A stretch of 64,000 nucleotides of DNA from Selenomonas sp. AB3002 (GTDB lineage Bacteria > Bacillota > Negativicutes > Selenomonadales > Selenomonadaceae): NCBI RefSeq assembly GCF_000702545.1, contig NZ_JNIO01000008.1:558001-622000 (forward strand). Reading direction: 5' to 3'. Below the pieces are notes generated by a model that worked only from the letters and a program-made list of their open reading frames with translations, did no database searches and was not told where the DNA came from. Position numbers and translations under genes: made by a program. Shown in pieces: positions 16,094 through 26,111 of the stretch (the first letter of the stretch is position 1; each line of letters starts with the position of its first letter).

Positions 16094-17236
16094 TTGGCAA
16101 GAAGAGCTACTAAAGCTAAGGCGAAGGACAGCGGGCAGGAATTTCTCACTACCCTTCGTGAGTTGGGCGCAGAGCGCGGCATTGATGAGAATGTGCTTTT
16201 TGAGGCTATTGAGGCAGCCCTGATTTCTGCTTACAAGCGGAATTTCGCCTCTGCCCAGAACGTGCGCGTGACCCTCTCCCGTGAGACGGGACACTACCAT
16301 GTGTACGCCATCAAGACTGTAGTGGATGAGACTGAGGATGAAATCACGGAGATTTCCCTGGCTCAGGCCCGCACCATTCGCCCCGAGTACGAGGTGGGTG
16401 ACGTTATCGAAATCGAGGTCACTCCTGCCAACTTCGGCCGCATTGCTGCCCAGACTGCCAAGCAGGTGGTGGTGCAGCGCATCCGCGAGGCTGAGCGCGG
16501 CATCATCTACGACGAGTTCCAGAGCCGTGAGAGCGACATCATGAGCGGCCTGGTGCAGCGTGTGGAGAATGGCAATGTGTTCATTGACCTGGGCAAGACC
16601 GAAGCGGTGCTCACTCCTGCCGAGCAGATTCCCGGCGAGAGCTACGAGCATGGTGACCGCATCAAGGCTTTCGTGGTGGAAGTCAAGAAGACCAACAAGG
16701 GGCCTCAGATTGTGGTTTCCCGCACTCATCCCGGTCTTTTGAAGCGCCTCTTTGAACTGGAGGTTCCCGAGATTCAGGATGGCATCGTGGAAATCAAGTC
16801 CGTGGCCCGGGAGCCTGGCCATCGCTCTAAGATTGCTGTGTACTCCAGCGATGAGGCAGTGGATCCCGTAGGTTCCTGCGTAGGCTATCGTGGCATGCGC
16901 GTACAGGCTGTGGTGGACGAGCTGGGTGATGAGAAAATCGATATCGTGAAATGGAACGAAGATCCCGCCAAGCTCATTGCCAACGCTCTGAGCCCTGCCA
17001 AGGTGGTTTCCGTGGCAGTGAACGAAGAGGAGAAGGTTTCCCGGGTGATCGTGCCCGATTATCAGCTTTCTCTCGCCATTGGCAAGGAAGGGCAGAATGC
17101 CCGCCTGGCTGCCAAGCTCACCGGCTGGAAAATCGACATCAAGAGCGAGAGCCAGGCCGTGGGTGAAGTACTGGACGAGAATATGAGCGAGGTCCAGGTG
17201 GAAGGCGAGGAGTCCTTTACCGCAGAGGTTGAATAA
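16094..17236 (+). CDS. nusA: Transcription termination/antitermination factor NusA
   Basis: 380 residues: N-terminal RNA polymerase-binding domain, S1 domain (about 135-200, with [22 protein letters not shown]), then KH1 and KH2 (to about 345, including [15 protein letters not shown] and [21 protein letters not shown]). The length is that of Gram-positive NusA without the extra acidic repeats of Proteobacteria. Start is TTG 16094 behind GGAGGAAAG. It binds nascent RNA and RNA polymerase to modulate pausing and termination. Confidence 0.95.
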   Translation: MARRATKAKAKDSGQEFLTTLRELGAERGIDENVLFEAIEAALISAYKRNFASAQNVRVTLSRETGHYHVYAIKTVVDETEDEITEISLAQARTIRPEYEVGDVIEIEVTPANFGRIAAQTAKQVVVQRIREAERGIIYDEFQSRESDIMSGLVQRVENGNVFIDLGKTEAVLTPAEQIPGESYEHGDRIKAFVVEVKKTNKGPQIVVSRTHPGLLKRLFELEVPEIQDGIVEIKSVAREPGHRSKIAVYSSDEAVDPVGSCVGYRGMRVQAVVDELGDEKIDIVKWNEDPAKLIANALSPAKVVSVAVNEEEKVSRVIVPDYQLSLAIGKEGQNARLAAKLTGWKIDIKSESQAVGEVLDENMSEVQVEGEESFTAEVE

Positions 17237-17239
17237 GCC

Positions 17240-17533
17240 ATGAAGACCAAGAAACTTCCTGAAAGATTCTGTTTGGGCTGCCAGCAGAGCCTGCCCAAGA
17301 AGGCCCTGGTGCGCATCGTCAGAAGCCCTGAGGGCGAATTCGCCGTGGATGTCACCGGCAAGATGCCTGGGCGCGGGGCTTATATCTGCCCCAAGGCTGA
17401 CTGCCTGGCCAAGGCCCAGAAGTCCCGGGGGCTGGAGCGTTCCTTCAAGGGCAAGGTGCCCCAGGAGGTATACGAAAAACTGGCAGAGCAGGTTGCCTCT
17501 CTTGAGGCTGCTGCTGCGGAGGCACAGTCCTGA
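17240..17533 (+). CDS. rnpM: RNase P modulator RnpM (YlxR, DUF448)
   Basis: 97-residue RNA-binding protein. The family landmarks are the Cys-containing start [22 protein letters not shown], the [16 protein letters not shown] segment and a basic C-terminus. In Bacillus subtilis, YlxR was shown to bind and modulate RNase P RNA. Starts 3 nt after the nusA stop, in its usual place between nusA and ylxQ. Confidence 0.92.
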   Translation: MKTKKLPERFCLGCQQSLPKKALVRIVRSPEGEFAVDVTGKMPGRGAYICPKADCLAKAQKSRGLERSFKGKVPQEVYEKLAEQVASLEAAAAEAQS

Positions 17534-17534
17534 T

Positions 17535-17852
17535 ATGGCAGCTACCAGAGAACAGAGAATCGTGAATCTTCTCAGCATGGCCCAGCGGGCCCGCAGGATT
17601 GTTTCCGGCGCCTTTGCCGTGGAACAGTCCCTGAAGGCTCACAAGGCAGTCCTCCTGATTCTGGCGGAGGATACGGCAGAAGAATCCAGGAAAAAGTTTT
17701 TAGAGTTAGCCGATAAATACAAGGTTCCCTATATTGAGGTCCTGGACCGCGATATGCTGGGCTCATGCCTGGGCAAGGAATATCGCGCCATGGCGGCCTT
17801 GACAGACGCCGGTTTCGCGGCGCAGCTCAAAAAGCTGATGGAGGAACCATGA
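17535..17852 (+). CDS. ylxQ: YlxQ, L7Ae-family ribosomal-like protein
   Basis: 105 residues of the L7Ae/L30e RNA-binding fold (kink-turn binders); the start [21 protein letters not shown] and a central [14 protein letters not shown] segment are typical. ATG 17535 is 1 nt after the rnpM stop; the frame is open much further upstream but that lies inside rnpM. The molecular role of YlxQ is not settled. Its position between rnpM and infB is conserved in Bacillota. Confidence 0.9.
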   Translation: MAATREQRIVNLLSMAQRARRIVSGAFAVEQSLKAHKAVLLILAEDTAEESRKKFLELADKYKVPYIEVLDRDMLGSCLGKEYRAMAALTDAGFAAQLKKLMEEP

Positions 17853-17874
17853 GAAAATAAACGGGGGTGGATCA

Positions 17875-20382
17875 ATGTCAAAACGCAGAGTTTTTGAATT
17901 GGCCAAGGAATTCAATACAGATAGCAAGGTCGTGCTTGATATCCTCAAGCGCCATAACTATAAAGTCAACAACAACTTCAGCGGCGTAGGCGAGGCCGAG
18001 TACGAGGTGGTGAAGCAGGAACTGCAGAAGTCCGGCAAAGCCGCAGCTCCGGCACCGAAGAAGCCTGAAAAGGACTATAGCAGCCAAGATGGGCGTGTGA
18101 AGACGGAAAAGCATGACCAGCCCAAGGAGAAAGCCGCAGCAGAGAAGGCCCAGAAGCCTGCACAGGAAAAGGAAGAGCGCCAGATGCATCGAGAGCAGCA
18201 GCCCGTTCATAGTGAACGCAAAAAAGAAGAGCCGAAGAAGGAAAACCACTCTGAGCACCGTGACCATAACGACCGCAATGACCGCAATGAGAGAAGCGAG
18301 CGCAGTGGAGACCGTCAGGGCGGTGGCCGTGACCACAAGAATGATGGCAAGGGCGGCAACAGCAATGGCCGTGATGGGCGCAAAGGCAGCGGGCGCAGCG
18401 AGAAGAACGAGCGCGGCGGCCGCAAGGGCGACAAGAATGACCGCAATGGCAATAACGGTTTCAACAACAATGACCGCCGGGGTGGCCGCAAGAACAAGGG
18501 CAACAAGCGCGGCGGAGCTCCCCAGCCTGCACCGAAAGCTCAGATTGCCCGTCCTACCCATATCAAGGTAGGGGAGAGCATTGCTGTCAAGGATCTGGCT
18601 TCCAAGATGAGCTACACGGCAGCCGAGGTCATCAAGAAGCTCTTCATGATGGGCGTCATGGCTACCATCAACCAGGAAATCGACTACGATACGGCAGCTT
18701 TGGTGGCAGCCGAGTTCGGCGTGGCCTGCGAAGAGCTGCCTCCTGAGGTAGATCCGACCCTCATTCCCGAGATTGAGGACGATCCCAAGTCTCTGAAGCT
18801 CCGTCCTCCTGTGGTGACGGTCATGGGCCATGTTGACCACGGCAAGACCTCCCTGCTGGATGCCATCCGCAATACTTCCGTGTCCACCCATGAGGCTGGC
18901 GGCATCACCCAGCACATCGGTGCTTATCAGGTCATGTGCCAGGGCAAGAAGATTGTCTTCCTGGATACCCCGGGGCATGAGGCCTTCACGGCTATGCGTG
19001 CCCGTGGTGCCCAGATCACGGATATCGCTATCCTGGTGGTGGCGGCAGACGACGGCGTCATGCCCCAGACTGTAGAGGCTATCAACCATGCCAAGTCTGC
19101 TGATGTGCCCGTCATTGTGGCCATCAACAAGATCGACAAGCCCGGTGCCAACCCGGACCGCGTGAAGCAGGAACTCATGGAGCATGGCCTGGTGCCCGAG
19201 GAATATGGCGGGGACACCATCATGGTACCCGTTTCTGCCAAGAAGCGCATGGGTCTTGACAACCTGCTGGAAATGGTCCTGCTGGTGGCTGAGGTCAAGG
19301 AGCTCAAGGCCAACCCGAACCGCGATGCCCGCGGTGTCATTGTCGAGGCCAAGCTGGACAAGGGCCGCGGTCCTGTGGCTACCGTGCTGGTGCAGAACGG
19401 TACCCTGCGCATCGGTGATTCCATCGTTTGCGGCACCACCTACGGCAAGGTCCGCGCCATGGTCAACGACCGCGGCGACAACGTGAAGAAGGCCGGCCCC
19501 TCTGTGCCGGTGGAGATCCTGGGCCTCAACGATGTTCCCTCTGCCGGTGATATCCTCGCCGTGCTGGATGAGAAGCAGGCTCGCTCCATTGCCGAGGCTC
19601 GTGTGGAGCGTCAGCGCACCAAGCTTATCAAGGCCAAGAAGGTTTCCCTTGACGACCTCTTCCAGCAGATTCAGGAAGGCGAGATCAAGGACCTGAACAT
19701 CGTGGTCAAGGCTGATGTGCAGGGTTCCGTGGAGGCTCTTAACAGCTCTCTGCTGTCCCTCAACAAGAACGACGAAGTGCGCGTGGCTATTGTCCATTCC
19801 GGCGTTGGCGCCGTCAACGAAAGCGATGTCATGCTGGCATCTGCTTCCAACGCCCTCATCATCGCCTTCAACGTGCGTCCCGATGCCAATGCCCGCAAGA
19901 TGGCGGACAATGAGAACATCGATATCCGCACTTACCGCGTCATTTACGACGCCCTGAACGATGTGAAGGACGCCATGAGCGGCATGCTGAAGCCCAAGTA
20001 TAAGGAGGTCATCCAGGGCCGCGTGGAAATCCGCAAGGTCATGAAGTTCTCCAAGGCACTGGTGGCAGGTTCCTACGTGCTGGACGGCAAGATCTTCAAC
20101 AACTCCAAGATCCGCATCATCCGCGACAATATCGAAATCTTTGACGGCGAGATTGATTCCCTGCGCCGCTTCAAGGACGAGGTGAAGGAAGTGGCCGCAG
20201 GCTACGAGTGCGGTATCTCCATCGTGGACTTCCGCGACTTCCAGGAAGGCGACATCATCGAAGCCTACACCATGGAGGAGATTGCTACTTCCATTACCGA
20301 AGCCAACAAGGCCGCTGCCAAGCGCCGTGAGGAGCAGGCAAAAGCCGCTGAAGCTGCCAAGGCAGAAAACGAAAATAAATAA
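17875..20382 (+). CDS. infB: Translation initiation factor IF-2
   Basis: 835 residues. A short N-terminal IF2N-like domain (about 1-50) is followed by a long, highly charged, low-complexity linker (about 55-220, rich in Lys, Glu, Asp, Asn and Gly, including many RND/RNE repeats), a second IF2N domain (about 228-300) and the GTPase core with [17 protein letters not shown] and NKID. Domains II to IV complete the protein. It brings initiator tRNA to the 30S subunit. ATG 17875 follows a GGGGGTGG site. Confidence 0.96.
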   Translation: MSKRRVFELAKEFNTDSKVVLDILKRHNYKVNNNFSGVGEAEYEVVKQELQKSGKAAAPAPKKPEKDYSSQDGRVKTEKHDQPKEKAAAEKAQKPAQEKEERQMHREQQPVHSERKKEEPKKENHSEHRDHNDRNDRNERSERSGDRQGGGRDHKNDGKGGNSNGRDGRKGSGRSEKNERGGRKGDKNDRNGNNGFNNNDRRGGRKNKGNKRGGAPQPAPKAQIARPTHIKVGESIAVKDLASKMSYTAAEVIKKLFMMGVMATINQEIDYDTAALVAAEFGVACEELPPEVDPTLIPEIEDDPKSLKLRPPVVTVMGHVDHGKTSLLDAIRNTSVSTHEAGGITQHIGAYQVMCQGKKIVFLDTPGHEAFTAMRARGAQITDIAILVVAADDGVMPQTVEAINHAKSADVPVIVAINKIDKPGANPDRVKQELMEHGLVPEEYGGDTIMVPVSAKKRMGLDNLLEMVLLVAEVKELKANPNRDARGVIVEAKLDKGRGPVATVLVQNGTLRIGDSIVCGTTYGKVRAMVNDRGDNVKKAGPSVPVEILGLNDVPSAGDILAVLDEKQARSIAEARVERQRTKLIKAKKVSLDDLFQQIQEGEIKDLNIVVKADVQGSVEALNSSLLSLNKNDEVRVAIVHSGVGAVNESDVMLASASNALIIAFNVRPDANARKMADNENIDIRTYRVIYDALNDVKDAMSGMLKPKYKEVIQGRVEIRKVMKFSKALVAGSYVLDGKIFNNSKIRIIRDNIEIFDGEIDSLRRFKDEVKEVAAGYECGISIVDFRDFQEGDIIEAYTMEEIATSITEANKAAAKRREEQAKAAEAAKAENENK

Positions 20383-20396
20383 GCTGTAAATATTTG

Positions 20397-20448
20397 ACAG
20401 GAAACGCAGGCTGGCACATAGCCAGGCCCTGTCGTTTCCTGTTTCTTT
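20397..20448 (+). terminator. Terminator-like hairpin inside the operon, between infB and rbfA
   Basis: ACAGGAAACG (20397-20406) pairs with CGTTTCCTGT (20433-20442), with an inner CTGGC/GCCAG stem, then TTCTTT. It lies directly before the rbfA ribosome site. As rbfA-nrnA-truB-ribF follow without another promoter that I can see, it is probably a partial terminator or processing stem. Confidence 0.6.
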
Positions 20449-20464
20449 ATGAGGAGGTGTTTCC

Positions 20465-20848
20465 ATGAGCCAGCTGCGAGTGGAAAAAGTACAGGAACTG
20501 ATGAAACAGGAGATTAGCTCCATTATCCTGCGGGAGCTCAAAGACCCCCGCATTGGCTTTGTGACGGTGACTTCCGTGGAGTGTACGGGAGATTTGAGGG
20601 AGGCAAAGGTCTACGTGAGCCTCATGGGCAGCGAGCAGCAGGTCAAGGACTGCTGGCAGGGCCTCCAGTCTTCCCTGGGTTTCATCCGCCGGGAAATCGG
20701 CAAGCGCATACGCCTGCGCTTCACCCCGGAAATCAGCTTTGTGGTGGACAAGTCCCTGGACTACAGTGCCCATATCCAGGAACTGCTGCTGAAGATCCAG
20801 GCAGAGGAAGGGCCCAAAGACGAGGAAGCAAAGGGTGAGGAAGCATGA
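20465..20848 (+). CDS. rbfA: Ribosome-binding factor A
   Basis: 127 residues with the single KH-like domain of RbfA; the start RVEKVQELMKQEISSII and KDPRIGFVTVTSVE are typical, and ENRI-type RLRFTPEI occurs near residue 85. RbfA binds the immature 30S subunit during 16S rRNA 5' end processing. ATG 20465 follows GAGGAGGTG; its end overlaps nrnA by 4 nt (ATGA). Confidence 0.94.
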   Translation: MSQLRVEKVQELMKQEISSIILRELKDPRIGFVTVTSVECTGDLREAKVYVSLMGSEQQVKDCWQGLQSSLGFIRREIGKRIRLRFTPEISFVVDKSLDYSAHIQELLLKIQAEEGPKDEEAKGEEA

Positions 20849-21834
20849 GGCTGACTCTGGAAGAAACGTTGGCCATCCTGCAGGAAAGCGGGAAGGTAAT
20901 CATCACTTCCCATGTGAATCCCGATGGTGATGCATTGGGTTCCTGTCTGGCCCTGGCCCATTATCTGAAAGACCGGGGGAAAGACGTTTCCGTTCTCATT
21001 GACGATGAAGTGCCCAAGGGCTTCCTGGTGCTGCCCGGAGCGGAAAAGATTACTGCTCCCGGAGAAAATGAACACTATCTGGCAGACCTTCTGGTAGTGC
21101 TTGATGCTTCCCTTGACCGTATCGGCAAGGTGGGGGAGGCTGTTTCCGCCCCCGTTGTCAACATCGACCATCACCCTACCAATGATGGCAAGGCAGAAAG
21201 GCTTTACCTTGACGGGGAAAGGGCCGCTACAGCAGAAATCATATACCAGCTGCTGGAGCTGGCAGGGGGAGAATTTGACAAGGACATAGCCATGGCTCTT
21301 TACACCGGCCTGGCTACAGACACAGGTTTTTTCCGGTTCTCCAATACCAATCCCCTCACCATGAGGGCGGCAGCCCGCATGCTGGAAGCAGGGGCGGAGC
21401 CCCATGTGATTTCCGAGTCGCTGGAGCAGCGCCCTTACTCCCATGTTAAAGGACTGGCAGATGCCCTGCAGCACATCGAAGTCTGGCATGGTGGCAGGGC
21501 TGCCGGGGCTTTTTTGAGCTATGAGACCATGGAGGGCATCGAAGCCACGGACGGTCTGATTGAGATGCTTCGCGTGATTGAGGGCGTGGAAATAGCCGTG
21601 GTCATGAAGTACAAGGAAGAGGGCAAGGCCCGGGTAAGCATGCGCTCCAAGGGGGCAGATGTCAGTGCCGTGGCCCTGCAGTTCGGTGGCGGCGGCCATG
21701 TCAAGGCGGCAGGCTGCGGCATAGAGAAGCCCTTTGAGGAAGCCAGGGCCATGTTGCAGGCGGCCATTGATGCCGCCTTGGCACCTACAGACCCGGTGGC
21801 AGGGGACGCTGGATCAGCCGGGGAGGAAAAGTGA
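20845..21834 (+). CDS. nrnA: Bifunctional oligoribonuclease / pAp phosphatase NrnA (DHH family)
   Basis: 329 residues: N-terminal DHH domain with HVNPDGDALGS, VVLDAS and VNIDHHPTN (the DHH triplet at about residue 110), and C-terminal DHHA1 domain with GGGGHVKAAGC. NrnA degrades nano-RNAs and converts pAp to AMP. Length fits the family. It starts in the rbfA stop (ATGA overlap) and itself ends overlapping truB, so the three are translationally coupled. Confidence 0.93.
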   Translation: MRLTLEETLAILQESGKVIITSHVNPDGDALGSCLALAHYLKDRGKDVSVLIDDEVPKGFLVLPGAEKITAPGENEHYLADLLVVLDASLDRIGKVGEAVSAPVVNIDHHPTNDGKAERLYLDGERAATAEIIYQLLELAGGEFDKDIAMALYTGLATDTGFFRFSNTNPLTMRAAARMLEAGAEPHVISESLEQRPYSHVKGLADALQHIEVWHGGRAAGAFLSYETMEGIEATDGLIEMLRVIEGVEIAVVMKYKEEGKARVSMRSKGADVSAVALQFGGGGHVKAAGCGIEKPFEEARAMLQAAIDAALAPTDPVAGDAGSAGEEK

Positions 21835-22715
21835 TGGCAGTTTCGGGTTTTATCAATCTGCTCAAGCCTCCCGGCATGAGTTCCCACGATGTGGTGGGCT
21901 TTGTGCGCAAAGTATTGAAAGAGAAACGGGTGGGACATGCAGGAACCCTGGACCCTGCGGCAGCAGGGGTCTTGCCCATAGCCGTGGGGCAGGCTGCCCG
22001 GCTCATAGAGTATCTGGAAATCACGGACAAGGCCTATCGGGCGGAAGTTCGCCTGGGCATCTCCACGGACAGCGGTGATGATACGGGGGAAGTGCTGGAA
22101 GAGCAGGATTTTGTTATGCCAGAAGCTGCTGCCATAGAAGTAGCTCTGGCAAAATTCCGCGGTCCCATCAAGCAGGTCCCTCCCGCCCATTCTGCCATCA
22201 AGATTGATGGCCAAAAAGCCTGCGACCTTATCCGGCAGGGGAAAGAGGTGGATATTCCAGCCCGGGACATAGTTATCCACAGGCTGGAGCTGCTGTCTCT
22301 CTGGGAAGGCGGCTTCCGCATTGATGTAGAGTGCTCCAAGGGCACCTATATCCGCAGCCTGTGCATGGATATTGGCAGCGCCTTGGGGATTCCCGCCCTG
22401 ATGTCCTTCCTGGTGCGCCAGCGGGTGGGGAGCTTTCAGCTAGAAGAGGCCCTGACTTTGGAAGAGCTGGAAGTCAAAGGCGAAGAGGCAGTACTTGACC
22501 CTGAGCCTTTCCTCCATCATTTGCCCCGCTATGACCTGCGACAGGACAGGATGAAAGCTTTCCTGAACGGTCTTTCCACCACAGACAGGTTCTATCAGGG
22601 GGAGGCAGGTCCCCTGCGGGTCTACGCCGGGAACATTTTCCTGGGCATTGGGGGATACAATGGAAAAGACCAGAGCATCAGGCCCCATAAGGTCGTGCAT
22701 ACGGCAAGAAATTAA
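21834..22715 (+). CDS. truB: tRNA pseudouridine(55) synthase
   Basis: 293 residues from ATG 21834 (a GTG at 21831 is also possible; GGAGG spacing favours the ATG). The catalytic aspartate lies in KRVGHAGTLDPAAAG (about residue 42). GFINLLKPPGMSSHDVV and the KGTYIRSL segment are TruB hallmarks. It makes the universal pseudouridine at position 55 of tRNA. The start overlaps the nrnA stop by 1 nt. Confidence 0.95.
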   Translation: MAVSGFINLLKPPGMSSHDVVGFVRKVLKEKRVGHAGTLDPAAAGVLPIAVGQAARLIEYLEITDKAYRAEVRLGISTDSGDDTGEVLEEQDFVMPEAAAIEVALAKFRGPIKQVPPAHSAIKIDGQKACDLIRQGKEVDIPARDIVIHRLELLSLWEGGFRIDVECSKGTYIRSLCMDIGSALGIPALMSFLVRQRVGSFQLEEALTLEELEVKGEEAVLDPEPFLHHLPRYDLRQDRMKAFLNGLSTTDRFYQGEAGPLRVYAGNIFLGIGGYNGKDQSIRPHKVVHTARN

Positions 22716-22736
22716 GCAGGGAGAGGGAACAATCCC

Positions 22737-23675
22737 ATGGAAATCTACAATAAACTGGCAGACTTGAAAAGCAAATATCCCAAACTGGTGGTGGCCCTGG
22801 GCATGTTCGACGGGGTGCACACCGGTCATCAGAGCATTATCCAGCGGGCTGTGGAACTGGCACAGAAAATAGGGGGCAAGTCCCTGGTCTTTACCTTCAG
22901 CAATCACCCGCTGTCGGTGCTGGCACCAGACAGGATGCCTCCCCAGATTGGCAATAATTTCCTGCGGCAGGCCAGGCTGGAGGCCCTGGGGGTGGATGTG
23001 CTGATGAACATTCCCTTTACCAGGGCTTTCTCTCAGGTGAGCCCCGAGGACTTCCTGCTGCTTCTGCAGGCCCACTTTGCTCCCCGCTATGTGGTGACGG
23101 GAGCCAACTATACCTTTGGCGAGAGGGGCAGGGGAACCCAAAGGCTGCTCTTGCGGGCAGGAAAGGACTATGGCTTTGAGGCAGAAATCTGCCCCACAGT
23201 GCTGCAGGATGGCAAACCTGTCAGCAGCACCCGCATCCGGGAGTTTATCCAGTCAGGAGACCTGGCTTCGGCCAATACCTTCCTGGGCTATCCCTTGACC
23301 ATGATTGAGCGGGTGCAGCATGGTGACAAGCGCGGACGGCTGCTGGGCTTTCCCACAGCCAATCTGGCCATAGGAGCAAATCGCGCTGTCCTGCCCAAGG
23401 GTGTCTATGCGGCTCTGGCCATGTATGAGGGCAAGTCCTATGCAGCGCTGGCCAATATCGGCAACAATCCCACCTTTGAAGGGGAGAGGGCTGTGCGCAT
23501 AGAGGTCAATCTCCAGGATTTCAACAGGAATATCTACGATCAGATGCTAACGGTGCAATTCCTGCAGCTTCTGCGGCCCGAGAAGAAATTCTCCTCTGTG
23601 GAGCAGCTGATAAAGCAGATGCACAGAGACCGGGAAGCGGCAAAGAGTGTCTGGCTGAAGCATAAGAGCAATTGA
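22737..23675 (+). CDS. ribF: Bifunctional riboflavin kinase / FAD synthetase
   Basis: 312 residues: N-terminal FMN adenylyltransferase domain with ALGMFDGVHTGHQ (nucleotidyltransferase HxGH-like motif) and STRIREFI; C-terminal flavokinase domain with GRLLGFPTANL and NIGNNPTF. It converts riboflavin to FMN and FAD. Last gene of the nusA-infB operon, closed by a strong hairpin at 23685. Confidence 0.95.
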   Translation: MEIYNKLADLKSKYPKLVVALGMFDGVHTGHQSIIQRAVELAQKIGGKSLVFTFSNHPLSVLAPDRMPPQIGNNFLRQARLEALGVDVLMNIPFTRAFSQVSPEDFLLLLQAHFAPRYVVTGANYTFGERGRGTQRLLLRAGKDYGFEAEICPTVLQDGKPVSSTRIREFIQSGDLASANTFLGYPLTMIERVQHGDKRGRLLGFPTANLAIGANRAVLPKGVYAALAMYEGKSYAALANIGNNPTFEGERAVRIEVNLQDFNRNIYDQMLTVQFLQLLRPEKKFSSVEQLIKQMHRDREAAKSVWLKHKSN

Positions 23676-23684
23676 AGAGAGCAT

Positions 23685-23720
23685 ACAAATAAGGCACCTC
23701 AGCAAAGGTGCCTTATTTGT
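23685..23720. terminator. Bidirectional terminator between convergent genes
   Basis: A perfect 15-bp stem (23685-23699 with 23706-23720) with a CAGCAA loop. The T- and A-rich stem base can serve ribF on the plus strand and the converging gene at 23740-25860 on the minus strand. Confidence 0.8.
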
Positions 23721-23739
23721 GTGCGGGAAGTCAGAGACA

Positions 23740-25860
23740 TCAAAGTTTCAGGAACTCGGTTTGCATACACACTTCCTCTGGCAGCTTGTCAGTCATAGTG
23801 AGTATCTTTCTGGTGAAGAGATCCAGGGTGCGTTTCCTCTCCCCGTGCAGGACAGTCCAACGCTCAATAAGGGGCTTGTACTGGGGATTGATGTTCAGGT
23901 TGTCCCTGTACTGTTTGGAGAGCGTGCAGTACTTGAAGAGGATTTCTCTGGCCACCTTGTTGAGCCTGGGCAGGCCTTCGGACTCGTTTTTGATATAGAG
24001 TTCGTACTCGGCGGAGAAGACATTGCGATAGTTGTTGCCGTTGCGTTTGAGGGCGGCTTTTACTTTTTCCTTCATGTCAGCAGAAAGGCTGGAGTTCTTT
24101 TTGTAGAACTGCAGATAGTTGCAGTACTCTGCTGTCAGGGATGGTTCGGAGATGTCGCTGTAGTGGACACCTTGGATGCGCTTGCACATTTCCCAACGGA
24201 ACTGGGCGCACATCTTCACCATGGTGTCATCCAAATCTTCAGAATGAAGGATGGAAACAACCAGATGGGAAGGGGTAGTTCTCTTTCTGCCCTCTATTTC
24301 CTGCCACATGACGCCCCTGCTGCCGAAGTTGGGCATGAGGACAATGTAAGGCAGGACTTCCAAGTCGTATTCGAAGCGGTTGATTTTCAGTTCCGGGTAG
24401 GTAGCGAAGGTGGGGCGGTAGAAGCAGCTGTAGTCAATGGAGCGCACCCGGTCAAGGGCCTTGGTGACCCTTTCAGTGGAGGCCAGGCAGTTTTCCAGCG
24501 GACGGGTTACGGCTTCGGCATAGAAGGCAGGGATAAAGGAGAAAATGCTGCCGTAGGTCATCTTATTGGCACTGGTCATCATGTTGTTCAGTTCGAAGCT
24601 GGCCATAGCCTTGCGGTCGTTCAGCAGTTCATCTGCCTGTGCCTGCTTCATGGCACCCTGACGCACTTCTTCCTTCAGATGGTCGGGCCAGTCATTTTCG
24701 AACTCGTCCTTGGAGGGAGGAACCTCGCCACAGTAAATCTTTTTGAGCCAGTCATAGGCAGGCAGCACGCGGCCGTTGGGGTCATCTTCCCAAAGCAGGG
24801 CATATTTATACAGCAGGGCGGTGTTGTCTGCCCCGGCCAGTTCTTCGTCCACAAAGCCAAAGAGGAAGAACATCTTCACTTCGGCAGGCAGGTCGCTGGT
24901 TTCCAGGCTCTTGAAAAAGGCGGCTTCGTAAATCTTGTAGAAGGCCTGGGTGATGCCCATTCTCAGGCGCCGCATCTCGTCTGACTTCTCCGTCTTGTCC
25001 GGACATTTCATGAATTTCTTGATGTCCCTGGTGAAGGCGTCGCCGGTTTCCCTGTCGATGCCGGCATAAGCCAAAATAGTATTCAGGGCATTCTTTATCT
25101 GGGGCAGGTTGCCGCTGCCTGCTTCCATAGCTTCCCGCCGCTTGGCTTCGTCCACTTTGGCTTTCTGGGTGTGATATTCCGTGAGAAAATCATGGGTAGC
25201 TTCTGTGGCCTGGTGAATGAAATCGTCCATCTGGTCTATCTGAGGTTGTATGGCCTGGGCAAGGCTTGAGGCCAGCATGATAGTGCCGATGCAGAAATTT
25301 ATGTCAGCGGGGTAACATTCCTTGCGCAAAAGCTCGTCTTTTTCCAGGCAGGTACGGCAAAGGGAAGCCTGCCAGCTTGTGAGGATTTCCGGTCTTTCGG
25401 GAGGTTCCAGGGAGGTGACAGCCTCATATTGGTTGGGCATCAGCATGAGCTTGGAGCAAACATCCCGGTAGTCTGTGTAGTTGGCCTTCATGTCGAGACA
25501 CAGGTTCCGGCCTTTTTCATAGAGGGCTTCCAAGGTATCCAGCAGCTTGTTCAGCTTTTTGATGCTGCCTGAAACCATGACGGGAGCGATAGTGGGGGTG
25601 GCTTTGATGGCGGCGGCCAAATCTTCCTCTCCATTGTATTCATACTCAAAGAGGGTGCTGTCCTCTGCTGCCACATAATCATAGTCATAGACACTGCCGC
25701 TTTCATGGAAAGCGCCCAAAATGGTGCCGTTGCCCACAGTAAGGGCAAGTTCATCGCTATGGCGGATGGTAAAGCTGCCCCTGAGTATGATGGCTACGCT
25801 TTCAACAGTGTCACCCTTGTGATGCAGTATCTGCCCCTTGGAAATATCTCTCTTGCCCAT
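23740..25860 (-). CDS. Large protein with cyclic-nucleotide-binding-like N-terminus, function unknown
   Basis: 706 residues. The first 100 or so fit a CNB/cupin fold (DISKGQILHHKGDTVESVAIILRG then a strand pattern up to EDSTLFEY), but the phosphate-binding cassette looks degenerate: the usual FGE...RxA residues are replaced by HESGSVYDYDY. The remaining 600 residues are largely helical, with a CRTCLEK...C...C cysteine cluster near residues 168-193, and no domain I recognise. No helix-turn-helix is evident, so it is not an ordinary Crp/Fnr regulator. It lies alone on the minus strand between ribF and prs. Possible roles are ligand sensing or scaffolding; no function is claimed. Confidence 0.6.
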   Translation of the reverse strand: MGKRDISKGQILHHKGDTVESVAIILRGSFTIRHSDELALTVGNGTILGAFHESGSVYDYDYVAAEDSTLFEYEYNGEEDLAAAIKATPTIAPVMVSGSIKKLNKLLDTLEALYEKGRNLCLDMKANYTDYRDVCSKLMLMPNQYEAVTSLEPPERPEILTSWQASLCRTCLEKDELLRKECYPADINFCIGTIMLASSLAQAIQPQIDQMDDFIHQATEATHDFLTEYHTQKAKVDEAKRREAMEAGSGNLPQIKNALNTILAYAGIDRETGDAFTRDIKKFMKCPDKTEKSDEMRRLRMGITQAFYKIYEAAFFKSLETSDLPAEVKMFFLFGFVDEELAGADNTALLYKYALLWEDDPNGRVLPAYDWLKKIYCGEVPPSKDEFENDWPDHLKEEVRQGAMKQAQADELLNDRKAMASFELNNMMTSANKMTYGSIFSFIPAFYAEAVTRPLENCLASTERVTKALDRVRSIDYSCFYRPTFATYPELKINRFEYDLEVLPYIVLMPNFGSRGVMWQEIEGRKRTTPSHLVVSILHSEDLDDTMVKMCAQFRWEMCKRIQGVHYSDISEPSLTAEYCNYLQFYKKNSSLSADMKEKVKAALKRNGNNYRNVFSAEYELYIKNESEGLPRLNKVAREILFKYCTLSKQYRDNLNINPQYKPLIERWTVLHGERKRTLDLFTRKILTMTDKLPEEVCMQTEFLKL

Positions 25861-26017
25861 GGTGCACAGGCCCTCCTTTTATTTTGATGCATTCTATTTT
25901 GCCGTGTATGTTTTAACATGAGTCTGAATAAAATATATATTCTATAACTTCTGCATCAAGGCAAAAATTCCTTCATTTTGGAAAAAAGACAAGGGGGATA
26001 TATATTGCGATTTTTCC

Positions 26018-26046
26018 TTTACAGGCCACGCAAATAGTCATATACT
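26018..26046 (+). promoter_or_regulatory. Promoter of prs
   Basis: TTTACA (26018-26023), 17-nt spacer, TATACT (26041-26046): a near-consensus vegetative promoter, about 60 nt before the prs start. Confidence 0.8.
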
Positions 26047-26111
26047 AGAATAAATGGTCGCTGAGACCGAGGCAGATAACTTTATATGATGATTTGGAGG
26101 ATTTTTAAAAA

